From NCBI RefSeq assembly GCF_010731115.1, contig NZ_AP022616.1, forward strand, positions 3,162,001 through 3,226,000: DNA of 64,000 bases, in the 5' to 3' direction. This DNA is from Mycolicibacterium phocaicum. GTDB lineage: Bacteria; Actinomycetota; Actinomycetes; Mycobacteriales; Mycobacteriaceae. Positions 27,679-36,857 of the stretch are shown here, in pieces. How positions within the stretch are numbered: the first letter of the stretch is position 1; each line of letters opens with the position of its first letter. The notes beneath the pieces were generated by a model. The model was not told the DNA's origin, searched no databases, and was given only the letters and a program-made list of their open reading frames with translations. A program made the position numbers and the translations under genes.

Positions 27679-28938
27679 TCAGGCCGGTGACAGGAACGCC
27701 TGCAGCGCGGCGGCGTAGGCCGGCACGTCGAGCGCGCCCATCACCTCGCGCGCCGAGTGCATGGCCAGTTGCGCGGCGCCGACGTCGACGGTCGGGATAC
27801 CGGTGCGCGCGGCCGTCATCGGGCCGATCGTCGATCCGCACGGCAGATCGGCGCGGTGCTCATAGCGCTGCATCGGCACGCCGGCCTGGGCGCACGCGAG
27901 CGCGAACGCCGCGGCGGTCCGGCCGTCGGTGGCGTACCGCAGGTTGGGCTGCACCTTGAGCACCGGGCCGGCGTTGACCTGGATGAGGTGGCCCGGCTCG
28001 TGTCGCTCGGGGTAGTTCGGGTGGGTGGCGTGCGCCATGTCGCCCGAGGCCACCATAGATCCGGAAAGCCGGCGCAGCAGGTCTTCGCGCGTGCCGCCGG
28101 CCGCCAGGACGATGCGCTCGAGCACCGTCGGCAGGAGATCGGACTGCGCGCCGTGGTCGGACGTCGACCCGACCTCTTCGTGGTCGAACAGCGCGAGCAC
28201 CGGCACGTGGCGTTCGGCGTCGGCGGCCAGGAACGCCTCCAGCCCGGCGTAGCAGGTGCCCTGGTTGTCGAGCCGGGGTGCGCTGATCAGATCGCTGTCG
28301 ACGCCGATCAGGCGCGACGGCGCGAGGTCGTGCGTCATCAGGTCGGCGGCCAGGACATCGGCACCGTCCACCCCCGCGTGCGCGGCGACGTAACCGAGGA
28401 AGTCGCGGGTGCCCGTCCCGACGCCCCACACCGCGTTGACGTGCCGCTGCGGGTCGAGGGTGACGCCCTTGCGGTCGTCGGACAGGTGGATGGCCAGCTG
28501 CGGCACCCGCAGGATCGGGTCGTCGATCCGGACCAGGACGTCCTCGACGGTGTTGCCGCGCCGCACCGAGAGCCGGCCGCTGATACCGAGATCCCGGTCG
28601 AGCCAGGAGTTGAGCCAGGCGCCACCGTACGGCTGGAGCGCCACGACCTGCCAGCCGCTGACGAACCGATCGGGGTACTGCTTCACCCGCAGGTTGGGGC
28701 TGTCGGTGTGGCCGCCGACGATGCGGAACGGGTTGGCCGCGTCGGTCGCTTTCCACGCCACCAGCGAGCCGGCCCGCACCGTGAAGTAGTTGCCCCCGGT
28801 GGCGGGCCAGGCGTCGGTCTCGGCGAGCTCGGTGAAGCCGGCGGCGGTCAGCCGCGCGGCCACTGTCGCGCACACGTGGAATGGCGAGGGCGACGCGTCG
28901 ATGAACCCGCAGAGGCCCGCGGCAGTAGCTCCGGTCAT
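27679..28938 (-). CDS. pepC: M18 family aspartyl-type aminopeptidase
   Basis: 419 aa, cytosolic, dizinc peptidase removing acidic N-terminal residues. M18 signatures: [13 protein letters not shown] (zinc His/Asp), [33 protein letters not shown] (zinc and catalytic Glu) and [36 protein letters not shown]. The ATG at 28938 gives the usual length; the longer open frame upstream is antisense shadow. Divergent from the DyP gene by 51 nt. Matches Rv0800. Confidence 0.93.
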   Translation of the reverse strand: MTGATAAGLCGFIDASPSPFHVCATVAARLTAAGFTELAETDAWPATGGNYFTVRAGSLVAWKATDAANPFRIVGGHTDSPNLRVKQYPDRFVSGWQVVALQPYGGAWLNSWLDRDLGISGRLSVRRGNTVEDVLVRIDDPILRVPQLAIHLSDDRKGVTLDPQRHVNAVWGVGTGTRDFLGYVAAHAGVDGADVLAADLMTHDLAPSRLIGVDSDLISAPRLDNQGTCYAGLEAFLAADAERHVPVLALFDHEEVGSTSDHGAQSDLLPTVLERIVLAAGGTREDLLRRLSGSMVASGDMAHATHPNYPERHEPGHLIQVNAGPVLKVQPNLRYATDGRTAAAFALACAQAGVPMQRYEHRADLPCGSTIGPMTAARTGIPTVDVGAAQLAMHSAREVMGALDVPAYAAALQAFLSPA

Positions 28939-28989
28939 GAGGCCATCATCACCCGGAAATCCGTGACGGTTGCCGCTAGGGTCGGATTC

Positions 28990-30006
28990 GTGTGTCCCGC
29001 ACGGCCTCAGCCCGTACTCACGACTTTGACGTCTGCCGCGATCTTTCTCATCGCCACCATCGATGAGGGCGCCGAGCCCGAAGTGCACGATGCGCTCACC
29101 GGGTTGTCGGGACTTGTTCGGGCAGTCGGATTCCGCACGCCCGCAAGCCGTCTGAGCCTGGTGACCGGCATCAGCTCGGACGCCTGGGATCGCTTGTTCA
29201 GCGGACCGCGGCCGGCCGGGCTGCACCCGTTCCCGGAATTGCAGGGTGCGCGTCACCACGCACCGTCGACGCCGGGCGATCTGCTGTTCCACATCCGGGC
29301 CAACGCCATGGACGTGTGTTTCGAGCTGGCCAGCCAGATTCTGAAGTCACTCGACGGCGCCGTGACGGTGATCGACGAGGTGCACGGATTCAAGTTCTTC
29401 GAGAACCGCGATCTGCTGGGCTTCGTCGACGGCACCGAGAACCCGGATGGTCCGGACGCCGTGGTCGCGGCACTGGTCGGCGACGACGACCCCGAATTCG
29501 CCGGTGGCAGTTACGTTCACGTGCAGAAGTACCTGCACGACATGGCGTCGTGGGAGTCGCTCAGCGTCACCGAGCAGGAACGGGTGATCGGCCGCAGCAA
29601 ACTCGAGGACATCGAGATGGCCGACGACGTCAAGCCGCCCAACTCGCACCTTGCGCTCAACGTGATCGAAGACGACGACGGCAACCAACTGCAGATCGTG
29701 CGGGCCAACATGCCGTTCGGCCGCGTCGGCGCAGGGGAATTCGGCACGTACTACATCGCGTACTCGGCCGACCCGGCCGTCACCGAACGCATGCTGCGCA
29801 ATATGTTCATCGGCGATCCGCCGGGCAACACCGATCGCATCCTGGATTTCTCCACCGCGGTCACCGGAGTGTTGTTCTTCACGCCCACAGTGGATTTCCT
29901 CGATGCCCCACCACCCCTGCCCGTCGCACCACCGGCCGAACCCGAAGCCCAACCCAAGTCCACCGGCACCCTGTCCATCGGCAGTCTGAAAGGTCAACCG
30001 CAATGA
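28990..30006 (+). CDS. dyp: Dye-decolorizing peroxidase (DyP), encapsulin cargo
   Basis: A heme peroxidase of 338 aa. The DyP motif GFVDGTENP is around residue 146. A basic/His segment NSHLALN supplies the likely proximal heme ligand, and [17 protein letters not shown] follows. The Pro-rich tail ends [14 protein letters not shown], the encapsulin-loading peptide type. The GTG start lies 7 nt after a -10 TAGGGT (28977-28982), so the message is probably leaderless. It overlaps the encapsulin ATG by 4 nt, coupling cargo and shell synthesis. Confidence 0.95.
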   Translation: MCPARPQPVLTTLTSAAIFLIATIDEGAEPEVHDALTGLSGLVRAVGFRTPASRLSLVTGISSDAWDRLFSGPRPAGLHPFPELQGARHHAPSTPGDLLFHIRANAMDVCFELASQILKSLDGAVTVIDEVHGFKFFENRDLLGFVDGTENPDGPDAVVAALVGDDDPEFAGGSYVHVQKYLHDMASWESLSVTEQERVIGRSKLEDIEMADDVKPPNSHLALNVIEDDDGNQLQIVRANMPFGRVGAGEFGTYYIAYSADPAVTERMLRNMFIGDPPGNTDRILDFSTAVTGVLFFTPTVDFLDAPPPLPVAPPAEPEAQPKSTGTLSIGSLKGQPQ

Positions 30007-30800
30007 ACAACCTGTACCGCGATCTCGCTCCGATCACCGCGGCCGCGTGGGCCCAGATCGAGGAGGAGGCCGCCCGGACGTTCAAGCGGCACATCGCCGG
30101 CCGTCGCGTCGTCGACGTCAGCGAACCGGGTGGGCCGAAGACGGCCGCGGTCAGCACCGGCCACCTCGTCGACGTCACGTCACCGGCCGACGGTGTGGTG
30201 GCGCACCTTCGCGAGGCACGCCAGCTGGTCCGCCTTCGCGTGCCGTTCACGGTGACGCGCACGGCCGTCGATGACGTCGAGCGCGGCGCACAGGACTCCG
30301 ACTGGGACCCGGTGAAGGAGGCCGCCAAGAAGCTGGCGTTCTCCGAGGACCGGGCGATCTTCGAGGGCTACCCCGCCGCGCAGATCGAGGGCATCCGGGC
30401 CGCCAGCTCCAACCCGGCGCTGGCGCTGCCGAGCGACCCGCGCGGCTACCCGGACGTCATCTCGCAGGCCCTGTCGGAACTGCGCCTGGCCGGTGTGGAC
30501 GGGCCGTATTCGGTGCTGTTGTCGGCGGAGGCCTACACCAAGGTCAGCGAGACCACCGAGCACGGCTACCCCCTGCTCGAGCACCTCAACCGACTGGTCG
30601 ACGGTGAGATCATCTGGGCGCCTGCCATCGACGGCGCGTTCGTATTGTCCACGCGCGGAGGCGATTTCGATCTGCAGCTGGGCACCGACGTCACCATCGG
30701 CTACCTGTCCCACGATGCCGAGACGGTGCAGCTGTACCTGCAGGAGACGCTGACGTTCCTCGTGTACACCGCCGAGGCGTCCGTCGCGCTCGACAGCTGA
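30003..30800 (+). CDS. enc: Encapsulin shell protein (Cfp29-type)
   Basis: A 265-aa HK97-fold protein that self-assembles into a nanocompartment. It starts [39 protein letters not shown], with later hallmarks SEDRAIFEGYPAAQIEGI and LGTDVTIGYLSHDAETVQLYLQETLTFLVYTAEASVAL. Coupled to the DyP gene, whose tail should dock inside the shell. The system protects against oxidative stress in M. tuberculosis (established). A hairpin follows. Confidence 0.97.
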   Translation: MNNLYRDLAPITAAAWAQIEEEAARTFKRHIAGRRVVDVSEPGGPKTAAVSTGHLVDVTSPADGVVAHLREARQLVRLRVPFTVTRTAVDDVERGAQDSDWDPVKEAAKKLAFSEDRAIFEGYPAAQIEGIRAASSNPALALPSDPRGYPDVISQALSELRLAGVDGPYSVLLSAEAYTKVSETTEHGYPLLEHLNRLVDGEIIWAPAIDGAFVLSTRGGDFDLQLGTDVTIGYLSHDAETVQLYLQETLTFLVYTAEASVALDS

Positions 30801-30816
30801 CGCAGCTGTCGATCCT

Positions 30817-30859
30817 GCGCTGAGGGTGCGAGCCACTCGCGGTTCTGCGCCCTCAGCGC
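30817..30859. terminator. Bidirectional hairpin between encapsulin gene and purQ
   Basis: GCGCTGAGGGTGCGAG.. pairs with ..TGCGCCCTCAGCGC (outer 10 bp perfect). It lies 16 nt after the encapsulin stop and 12 nt before the convergent purQ stop. A singleton palindrome of the same positional class as the repeated families. Confidence 0.75.
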
Positions 30860-30871
30860 GGGGTCAACGAA

Positions 30872-31546
30872 TCAGGCGCTCAGAACCGCGTCGAGTGCCG
30901 AGAAGAAGATGCCGAGCCCGTCGTCGGACGGGCCGGTGAGCGCCTCGGTGGCGTGCTCGGGGTGCGGCATCAGGCCGACGACGCGGCCGTTGGCCGAGCT
31001 GATCCCGGCGATCGAGCGCATCGAGCCGTTCATGTTGTCGCGGTAGCGGAAGACCACACGGCCTTCGCCTTCGAGCTCATCGAGCACGTTCTCCGACGCG
31101 ACGTACCGTCCTTCACCCGACTTGAGCGGGATCAGGATGTCGGCGCCGGATTCGTAACGGCTGCTCCACGCGGTCGACGTCGCGGTGACCTCGAGCCACA
31201 CGTCGCGGCAGATGAAGTGCAGGCCCTCGTTGCGGGTCAGGGCGCCCGGCAACAGCCCGGCCTCGCACAGCACCTGGAAGCCGTTGCAGATGCCCAGCAC
31301 GGGCATGCCCTTAGCGGCCGCTTCGACGACCGAGGTCATGACGGGCGCGAACTTCGCGATGGCGCCGCAGCGCAGGTAGTCGCCGTAGGAGAAGCCGCCG
31401 GGGACGATGACGGCGTCGACGCCCTTGAGATCGGGATCGGCGTGCCAGAGGCTGACGGCCTCACCGCCGACGGCCCGGACCGCCCGCGCCGCGTCGACGT
31501 CGTCGAGCGTGCCGGGGAAGGTGATGACGCCGACCTTCGTGGTCAT
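30872..31546 (-). CDS. purQ: FGAM synthase glutaminase subunit PurQ
   Basis: A 224-aa class I glutamine amidotransferase. The nucleophile Cys is in [11 protein letters not shown], the oxyanion region is [16 protein letters not shown], and the His/Glu are in [10 protein letters not shown]. It supplies ammonia to PurL at 24.2-26.5 kb, with PurS bridging them. ATGA overlap with purS. Confidence 0.97.
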   Translation of the reverse strand: MTTKVGVITFPGTLDDVDAARAVRAVGGEAVSLWHADPDLKGVDAVIVPGGFSYGDYLRCGAIAKFAPVMTSVVEAAAKGMPVLGICNGFQVLCEAGLLPGALTRNEGLHFICRDVWLEVTATSTAWSSRYESGADILIPLKSGEGRYVASENVLDELEGEGRVVFRYRDNMNGSMRSIAGISSANGRVVGLMPHPEHATEALTGPSDDGLGIFFSALDAVLSA

Positions 31547-31782
31547 GCGTTCTCCCGGTGCACCGAGAAGTCCTCGATGACGGTGTTGGCCAGCAGCGTC
31601 TCGGCGACGTGCTCCAGCGTCTCGTCGGACACCGTGTCGTCGACCTCGAGTTCGAATCGCTTGCCCTGGCGGACGTCGGACACTCCGGTGATCCCGAGGC
31701 GCCCCAGCGCTCCCACGATCGCCTGGCCTTGCGGGTCCAGGATCTCGGCCTTGGGCATCACGTGCACAACGACGCGGGCCAC
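31543..31782 (-). CDS. purS: FGAM synthase subunit PurS
   Basis: A 79-aa ferredoxin-like fold protein ([46 protein letters not shown]) needed for the PurLQ complex. GTG start; overlaps purQ by 4 nt. Purine genes in this window are therefore split into purF-purM, purL, purS-purQ, purC, purB and purD units. Confidence 0.96.
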   Translation of the reverse strand: MARVVVHVMPKAEILDPQGQAIVGALGRLGITGVSDVRQGKRFELEVDDTVSDETLEHVAETLLANTVIEDFSVHRENA

Positions 31783-31864
31783 GCGCGCTCCTTTGTTCGG
31801 GTCGGATTGCTCGCGCTTACTCTACCGGCGCCCCTGTTCGCGGCGTTGCCCGCACAATGGACTG

Positions 31865-32515
31865 ATGGAGCTGACGCACTTCGGACATTCCTGCCTGTTG
31901 GCCCGGTTCACCGATGGCGAAGCCGAGGCGACGGTCCTGTTCGACCCCGGCAACTTCTCGCACGGGTTCGAGGGCATCACCGGACTGGACGCGATCCTGA
32001 TCACCCATCAGCACCCCGACCACGCCGACCCGGCCCGGCTCCCCGCCCTTGTCGAGGCGAATCCGCAGGCCAAGCTGTACGCCGACCCCATGACCGCGGC
32101 GCAACTGGGTGGTGCGTGGCAGGCCGTGCACGTCGGCGATACCCTGTCGATCGGTCACCTGACGGTGCGCGGCGCGGGCGGCACGCACGCCGTCATCCAC
32201 CCGGACATCCCGATCATCGACAACATCTCGTACCTCGTCGGTGATGCTGGTCACGCCGCCCGCTTGATGCATCCGGGCGACGCGCTGTTCGTGCCGGACG
32301 AGCCCGTCGAGGTGCTGGCGGCGCCGGCCGCCGCGCCGTGGATGAAGATCGCCGAGGCCGTCGACTTCCTGCGGGCCGTCGCGCCGCGGCATGCGGTACC
32401 GATCCATCAGGGCGTCGTCGCCGAACAGGCCAAGGGCATCTACTACGGCCGGCTCGACGAGATGACCGACACCGACTTCCGGGTGCTGACACCCGAGCAG
32501 GAGATGCGGTTCTGA
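31865..32515 (+). CDS. Metallo-beta-lactamase-fold hydrolase (UlaG-like)
   Basis: 216 aa. The zinc motif is THQHPDHAD (HxHxDH), with later metal residues in MHPGDALFVPDE and HQGVV. The start MELTHFGHSCLLARF is typical of the UlaG/YcbL-like branch. Cytosolic; substrate unknown. Divergent from purS. Matches Rv0786c. The stop overlaps a possible CTG start of the PAP2 gene. Confidence 0.88.
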   Translation: MELTHFGHSCLLARFTDGEAEATVLFDPGNFSHGFEGITGLDAILITHQHPDHADPARLPALVEANPQAKLYADPMTAAQLGGAWQAVHVGDTLSIGHLTVRGAGGTHAVIHPDIPIIDNISYLVGDAGHAARLMHPGDALFVPDEPVEVLAAPAAAPWMKIAEAVDFLRAVAPRHAVPIHQGVVAEQAKGIYYGRLDEMTDTDFRVLTPEQEMRF

Positions 32516-32532
32516 ACACGCGACGGTTCTTG

Positions 32533-33126
32533 GTGTGGTGGCCGCTGGTCGGGTTCACCGCGACGATCGCGCTGGGCCTGGCCGTCAGGTCAGGTGACTC
32601 GGGGTTGGATCGCTGGTTCGTGGCGACGTCTCACGAACTCCTCGGCCCGCATCCGTACTGGATGCTGCTGCTGAACCGCGTCAAGGTGCTGGTGCCGCTC
32701 TACCTGCTGGCGGTGGGCATCCCGCTGTGGCGACGCGAATGGCGACTTGCCACCGCTGCCGCGTTGTGCCCCGTCATCTCGATCATCGGCGCCAAGGTGC
32801 TCAAGGTCCTGTTCGGCCGGCCCTGGTACGGCGAGAATCTGGCATACCCCAGCGGTCACACCACCGTGGCGATCACCGTCGCGGCCATGCTGGTGCTCGC
32901 GATCGGGATTCACCCGTGGAGTGTCACTCTCGCCGTAATCGGCGCCGCCATCCCGTCTATTGGCATGGCCAGCAACGGCTTCCACTACTTCACCGACATC
33001 ATCGGCGGGGCGTTCTATGCCACAGGCATGGTGTGCCTGGCGGTCTTGGCGGCCGGCCCGCAGGCCCTGCACCATTCGCAAACCAGGGGCGCCTCCCACT
33101 GGGGAAGTGGAAGTGTTCGGCGGTAA
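32533..33126 (+). CDS. PAP2-type membrane phosphatase
   Basis: About 197 aa from the GTG; a CTG at 32512 (overlapping the preceding TGA, with AGGAG 8 nt upstream) would add 7 residues, NTRRFL.. included. Five to six hydrophobic helices. The phosphatase triad motifs are KVLKVLFGRP, PSGH and SNGFHYFTD. It probably dephosphorylates a polyprenyl or lipid phosphate at the membrane. Ends 3 nt before the convergent flavoprotein stop. Confidence 0.82.
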   Translation: MWWPLVGFTATIALGLAVRSGDSGLDRWFVATSHELLGPHPYWMLLLNRVKVLVPLYLLAVGIPLWRREWRLATAAALCPVISIIGAKVLKVLFGRPWYGENLAYPSGHTTVAITVAAMLVLAIGIHPWSVTLAVIGAAIPSIGMASNGFHYFTDIIGGAFYATGMVCLAVLAAGPQALHHSQTRGASHWGSGSVRR

Positions 33127-33129
33127 ACC

Positions 33130-34770
33130 TCAGCCGACGGCGCGGGCGGCAGCCCGTCCCGCCGCCCGGCCGGAGAAGATGCAGCCGCCCAGGAAGGTGC
33201 CTTCAAGCGCCCGGTAGCCGTGCACGCCGCCGCCACCGAAGCCGGCCGCCTCACCCGCCGCGTACAGCCCGTCGAGCACCGCGCCCTCGGGCGTCAGCAC
33301 CCGGGAGTCGAGGTCGGTGTGCAAGCCACCCAACGACTTTCGGGTCAGGATGTGCAGCTTGACGGCGATCATCGGGCCGGCCTTGGGGTCGGTCAGTTTG
33401 TGCGGTCCGGCGATGCGGGCCAGCCGGTCCGGCAGGTAGGAGCGCGCGGCCCGGTAGGCGACGGTCTGGCCGTCGCTGGTGAGCTTGCTGGTCATCTCCT
33501 TGTCGCGGGCGGCGACCTCGGCCTCGACGGTCGCGTAGTCCAGCGGTTCGACGTCGGGCACCTTGTTCATGGCAGAAACCAAGTCGCGCAACGTGTTCGC
33601 CGCCACGAAGTCCACGCCCTTGTCGACGAACGCGCGGACCGGGGCGGGGCCACCACCCCGACTGCGTCCCAGCACTTCCCGCAGGTTCTTGCCGGTGAGG
33701 TCGGGATTCTGCTCCTGTCCGGACAGCCCGAACTCCTTGGCGATGATGCTCTGGTCGAGCACGAACCACGTGTAGTCGTAACCGGTTTGGCAGATGTACT
33801 CCAGCGTGCCCAGGGTGTCGTAACCCGGGTACAGCGGGTCGGGTAGCCGCTTGCCGGTGGCATCCAGCCACAGCGACGACGGCCCGGGCAGGATGCGAAT
33901 ACCGTGCAGCGGCCACACCGGGTCGTAGTTGGTGATGCCCTCGGTGTAGTGCCACATCCGGTCGTTGTTGATGACGCCGGCGCCGGCGGCCTGGCTGATG
34001 CCGAGCATCCGGCCGTCGACGTGCGCGGGCACACCGGACAGCAGTTGCCCGGGCACCCGCCCCATGCGCTCGGGCCAGTTCTGGCGCACCAGGTCGTGGT
34101 TACCGCCGATGCCACCGCTGGCGACGATCACCGCCTGCGCGCGGAACTCGAACTCCCCCACGGCGTTCCGCGAAGACGCCTCCCCGCGGGCGGTCGTCGA
34201 CGGTTCCAGCACCGCGCCGCGTACACCGGTGACGGCGCCGCCGTCGACGATGAGTTCGTCGACCCGATGCCGGTGCGCGAACCGGACTTTCGGCTGCCCG
34301 ACGACCCGTCGGGCGAAGACGTCGACCAGTGCCGGACCGGTGCCCCAGGTGATGTGGAAGCGCGGCACCGAGTTGCCCGGCCCCTTGCCGTCCCAGCCGC
34401 CGCGTTCGGCCCAACCGACCAACGCGAAGGTCTGCAGTCCCCGCTCACGCAGCCAGCTGCGCTTCTCGCCGGACGCGAAGTCGACGTAGGCGCGCGCCCA
34501 CTGCTCGGGCCAGTGATCCTCGTCGCGGTCGAAACCCGCTGTGCGCAACCAATCTTCCAGCGCCCGCTCGTAGTTGTCGCGGATACCGACGCGACGCTGC
34601 TCGACACTGTCGACGAAGAACAATCCGCCGAACGACCAGAACGCCTGGCCACCGATGTTGGCCTCATTCTCCTGGTCGACGATCAGGACCGACCGGCCCC
34701 GCTCGAGCAGTTCGGCGGCGGCGACCAGTCCGGCCAGCCCGGCTCCCACGACGATGACGTCAGCGTCCAT
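33130..34770 (-). CDS. FAD-binding dehydrogenase (fumarate reductase / KsdD-like flavoprotein)
   Basis: A 546-aa flavoprotein. The N-terminal dinucleotide-binding site is VIVVGAGLAGLVAAAELLERG, the second FAD motif is AQAVIVASGGIGGNHDLV, and the C-terminal GLYAAGEAAGFGGGGVHGYRALEGTFLGGCIFSGRAAG is typical of the 3-ketosteroid-dehydrogenase/fumarate-reductase family. Matches Rv0785. The acceptor substrate is unknown. Steroid dehydrogenation is possible, but the usual KsdD active-site tyrosines cannot be confirmed by eye. Confidence 0.85.
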   Translation of the reverse strand: MDADVIVVGAGLAGLVAAAELLERGRSVLIVDQENEANIGGQAFWSFGGLFFVDSVEQRRVGIRDNYERALEDWLRTAGFDRDEDHWPEQWARAYVDFASGEKRSWLRERGLQTFALVGWAERGGWDGKGPGNSVPRFHITWGTGPALVDVFARRVVGQPKVRFAHRHRVDELIVDGGAVTGVRGAVLEPSTTARGEASSRNAVGEFEFRAQAVIVASGGIGGNHDLVRQNWPERMGRVPGQLLSGVPAHVDGRMLGISQAAGAGVINNDRMWHYTEGITNYDPVWPLHGIRILPGPSSLWLDATGKRLPDPLYPGYDTLGTLEYICQTGYDYTWFVLDQSIIAKEFGLSGQEQNPDLTGKNLREVLGRSRGGGPAPVRAFVDKGVDFVAANTLRDLVSAMNKVPDVEPLDYATVEAEVAARDKEMTSKLTSDGQTVAYRAARSYLPDRLARIAGPHKLTDPKAGPMIAVKLHILTRKSLGGLHTDLDSRVLTPEGAVLDGLYAAGEAAGFGGGGVHGYRALEGTFLGGCIFSGRAAGRAAARAVG

Positions 34771-34819
34771 GGGGCCACGCTAGCGCCCCCTCGCGGTTGA
34801 CGAGCCAGATGGCTCAGGT

Positions 34820-35524
34820 TCAGGCGGCCGCGTTCAATGCCGGGTCAGGTGCCCACTCGTAGGCCGCGGGCGCGCAACCGTGCATGAGCGACAAGTCGAT
34901 GGCGTCGAGCATGGCCTGCCGCGGCCCGATCCGGCGCAGCTGGGCGGCGGCCACCGCGAGCCGGACGGTGCCGCCGCGCCGGGCCGTGCGCTCGGCGGCC
35001 AGCACCAGGGTGCGACACCACCAGGGCTCGGTGAGGAAGCCCTCGCCGATGCCGAAGACGCGCGACCGCAGGGTCGTCGAGCGCACCAGATCGGTGATGC
35101 CGCTGTCCCCGGCCAGCAGCCGGAAGCCGTTGCGCGGCAACGCCGTGATGGTGCCCTGCGATGCCGTCCAGCCGGGCGCCGCGAACAGGCGGGTACGCAG
35201 GCCGAGGTGCTCCAGGACCCGGTCGGCGCCCATCAGCCGCAGGTTCGCCTCGTGGGCGGGCAGGGCGGCGAACTCGCCACGGCGCTTCTTGCTGGCCGCT
35301 TCGTCGAACCCGTGCAGGACGACCGCGGCACCGCCGGCGCGACGGGCCGTCAGCCAGTCCACCGTCGTGGCGTCGCGGTCCAGCCGGTAGCCGCCCTTGA
35401 GCCGCGGGGCGACCAGCAGCGACGCGGGGATCTGCCGGGCGTCGAGTTCGGCACAGAAGTCCGCGACATCGCCCAGCGTGCGGTCCCGGATCCCCGAGAT
35501 CGAGACGATCAATTGGCCAGCCAT
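34820..35524 (-). CDS. DUF2334 polysaccharide-deacetylase-like protein
   Basis: 234 aa, TIM-barrel-like. LIVSISGIRDRTLGDVADFCAELDARQIPASLLVAPRLKGG, LHGFDEAASKKRRGEF and LFAAPGWTASQGTITALPRNGFRLLAGD follow the DUF2334 deacetylase pattern. The first catalytic Asp is replaced in the ISGIRD segment, so activity is uncertain. No signal peptide, suggesting a cytosolic role. Same strand as the upstream TetR gene, 254 nt away across a long palindrome. Confidence 0.8.
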   Translation of the reverse strand: MAGQLIVSISGIRDRTLGDVADFCAELDARQIPASLLVAPRLKGGYRLDRDATTVDWLTARRAGGAAVVLHGFDEAASKKRRGEFAALPAHEANLRLMGADRVLEHLGLRTRLFAAPGWTASQGTITALPRNGFRLLAGDSGITDLVRSTTLRSRVFGIGEGFLTEPWWCRTLVLAAERTARRGGTVRLAVAAAQLRRIGPRQAMLDAIDLSLMHGCAPAAYEWAPDPALNAAA

Positions 35525-35623
35525 GTAAGCAGTGTGACAACGTCAGGTGTCCCGTCGGTTGCCGTGACATTGGTGCCGCCTGAACACTGGCCCTTTTCTC
35601 GCGCCCCAGAGCGCCCGCCTTTG

Positions 35624-35754
35624 CCGCGAGCGGCCGTGTTTGTACGCCAACACGCCGACGCATGTGTGCGAAATGGGGCCACTCGGCGGCCGTGAGCGAC
35701 ACGTTTCCGCACGCAGATTGCGGCGTGTTGCCGTACAGACACGGCCGCTCGCGG
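35624..35754. repeat. Palindromic repeat family 3, copy 2 (131-bp hairpin)
   Basis: GCGAGCGGCCGTGTTTGTAC in the left arm is identical to the copy at 15.5 kb. The right arm is CGTACAGACACGGCCGCTCG. Inside, CAACACGCCG pairs with CGGCGTGTTG, and GTGCGAAA with TTTCCGCAC, so the whole 131 bp folds into one long interrupted stem. Confidence 0.88.
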
Positions 35755-35778
35755 GAGGTGGGGTGCGGGAAGTGGGGG

Positions 35779-36330
35779 CTAGCCGGAGAAGAGGATGCGG
35801 GCGAGGCGTTCGGCGGTGTCGACGGGGTCGGCGTCGGTGACGGCGCCGTTGAGGGTGAGCAGGGCGAAGCCGTGGACCAGCGACCACGCGGCCAGAGCCG
35901 AGCCGTCGGGGTCGCGCTGGGCATTGGGATCGGCCAGGGTCGCGACGCCGCCCGTGAGTTCCGCGGCGGCCTCGGCTTCGGCGGCGCGCAGGGCCGGGTC
36001 GGCCGCGTCGTAGAGCATCTTGTCGAACATGACGGCGTAGTGGCCGGGGTGGTCGAGGGCGAACTGCACATAAGCCCTTGCCGCGTAGGCGAATTCAGGT
36101 TTGGCTTCGTGGAGAGCGCCAGCCAGGAGGGTGAAGCCCTCCGTCGCGAGGGCGGTGAACAAACCCCGCCGATCGGTGAAGTGGTGCGCCGGCGCCGCGT
36201 GCGACACACCGGCGGCGCGGGCCAACTCACGCAACGAGATGGTGTCGGCGCCGCGTTCGGCGACGAGCGCAGCCGCCTGCACCAGGATGACGGCCTTGAG
36301 GTCGCCGTGGTGATAGCTCTGCCTGGCCAT
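35779..36330 (-). CDS. TetR family regulator
   Basis: 183 aa. The helix-turn-helix is in VAERGADTISLRELARAAGVSHAAPAHHFTDRRGLFTALA (about 22-65). The C-terminal ligand domain includes FALDHPGHYAVMFD, common in TetR proteins of the WHG type. Divergent from a small DoxX-like gene. Two palindromes lie in the 65-bp gap between them, so it probably represses both genes. Ligand unknown. Confidence 0.9.
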   Translation of the reverse strand: MARQSYHHGDLKAVILVQAAALVAERGADTISLRELARAAGVSHAAPAHHFTDRRGLFTALATEGFTLLAGALHEAKPEFAYAARAYVQFALDHPGHYAVMFDKMLYDAADPALRAAEAEAAAELTGGVATLADPNAQRDPDGSALAAWSLVHGFALLTLNGAVTDADPVDTAERLARILFSG

Positions 36331-36343
36331 GTCCGCATCCTAT

Positions 36344-36358
36344 CTTGACAGTGTCAAG
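36344..36358. promoter_or_regulatory. Putative TetR operator, site 1
   Basis: CTTGACAGTGTCAAG is a perfect inverted repeat (7-bp arms, 1-nt centre), 14 nt from the tetR start. It contains a TTGACA that may act as a -35 for the divergent gene. Confidence 0.6.
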
Positions 36359-36374
36359 TTCCAGGATATCCTTC

Positions 36375-36395
36375 AATCTAGACGTCGACTAGATT
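36375..36395. promoter_or_regulatory. Putative TetR operator, site 2 / promoter palindrome
   Basis: AATCTAG (36375-36381) and CTAGATT (36389-36395) are perfect arms around ACGTCGA, directly upstream of the DoxX-like gene's ATG. It may be a second operator or hold the transcription start. Confidence 0.45.
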
Positions 36396-36857
36396 ATGGA
36401 GGCGCAGCCCATGGCCGTTCTTCTCGCTCTCGTGTTGGGCAGTTTGGCCGCGCGCGTAGCCGGCTGGTTCGGGGTCGGTTACGTCGACAGCTGGCCGAGC
36501 GCCATCGCGGTCGGCCTGGCCCTGATGTTCTTCATGACCGGCGTCGCGCACTTCACCCCGGGCATGCGGCGCGACATGATCGCGATCGTCCCACCGCGGC
36601 TGCCCTCGCCGGAACGTCTGGTGGCCATCACCGGCGTGCTCGAACTGCTCGGCGCTGTCGGGCTCCTGTTTCCGCCCACTCGCGTCGCGGCCGCGATCTG
36701 CCTGTTCCTGCTGATGCTGGCCATGTTCCCGGCCAACATCTACGCCGCGCAGATGCCCGACACCCCGCCGTCCATGACGGCGAATCTAGGTGTGCGCTCC
36801 GTCCAGGAGGTCGTCTACCTGGCCGCTGCCATATTTGTCGCGGTCCGCGGTGGCTAG
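36396..36857 (+). CDS. Small DoxX-like membrane protein
   Basis: 153 aa, or 148 from the internal ATG at 36411. Four hydrophobic helices and the DoxX-like segment LVAITGVLELLGAVGLLFPPTRVAAAICLFLLMLAMFPANIYAAQ. Probably controlled by the divergent TetR. Its last 72 nt overlap the 3' end of the convergent peptidase gene, including codons of both. Confidence 0.82.
   Translation: MEAQPMAVLLALVLGSLAARVAGWFGVGYVDSWPSAIAVGLALMFFMTGVAHFTPGMRRDMIAIVPPRLPSPERLVAITGVLELLGAVGLLFPPTRVAAAICLFLLMLAMFPANIYAAQMPDTPPSMTANLGVRSVQEVVYLAAAIFVAVRGG

Noticed and set aside
28939..29292. Upstream extension of the M18 aminopeptidase frame into the DyP gene
   Set aside because: The extension is antisense to the DyP coding region. 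The ATG at 28938 gives the normal family length.
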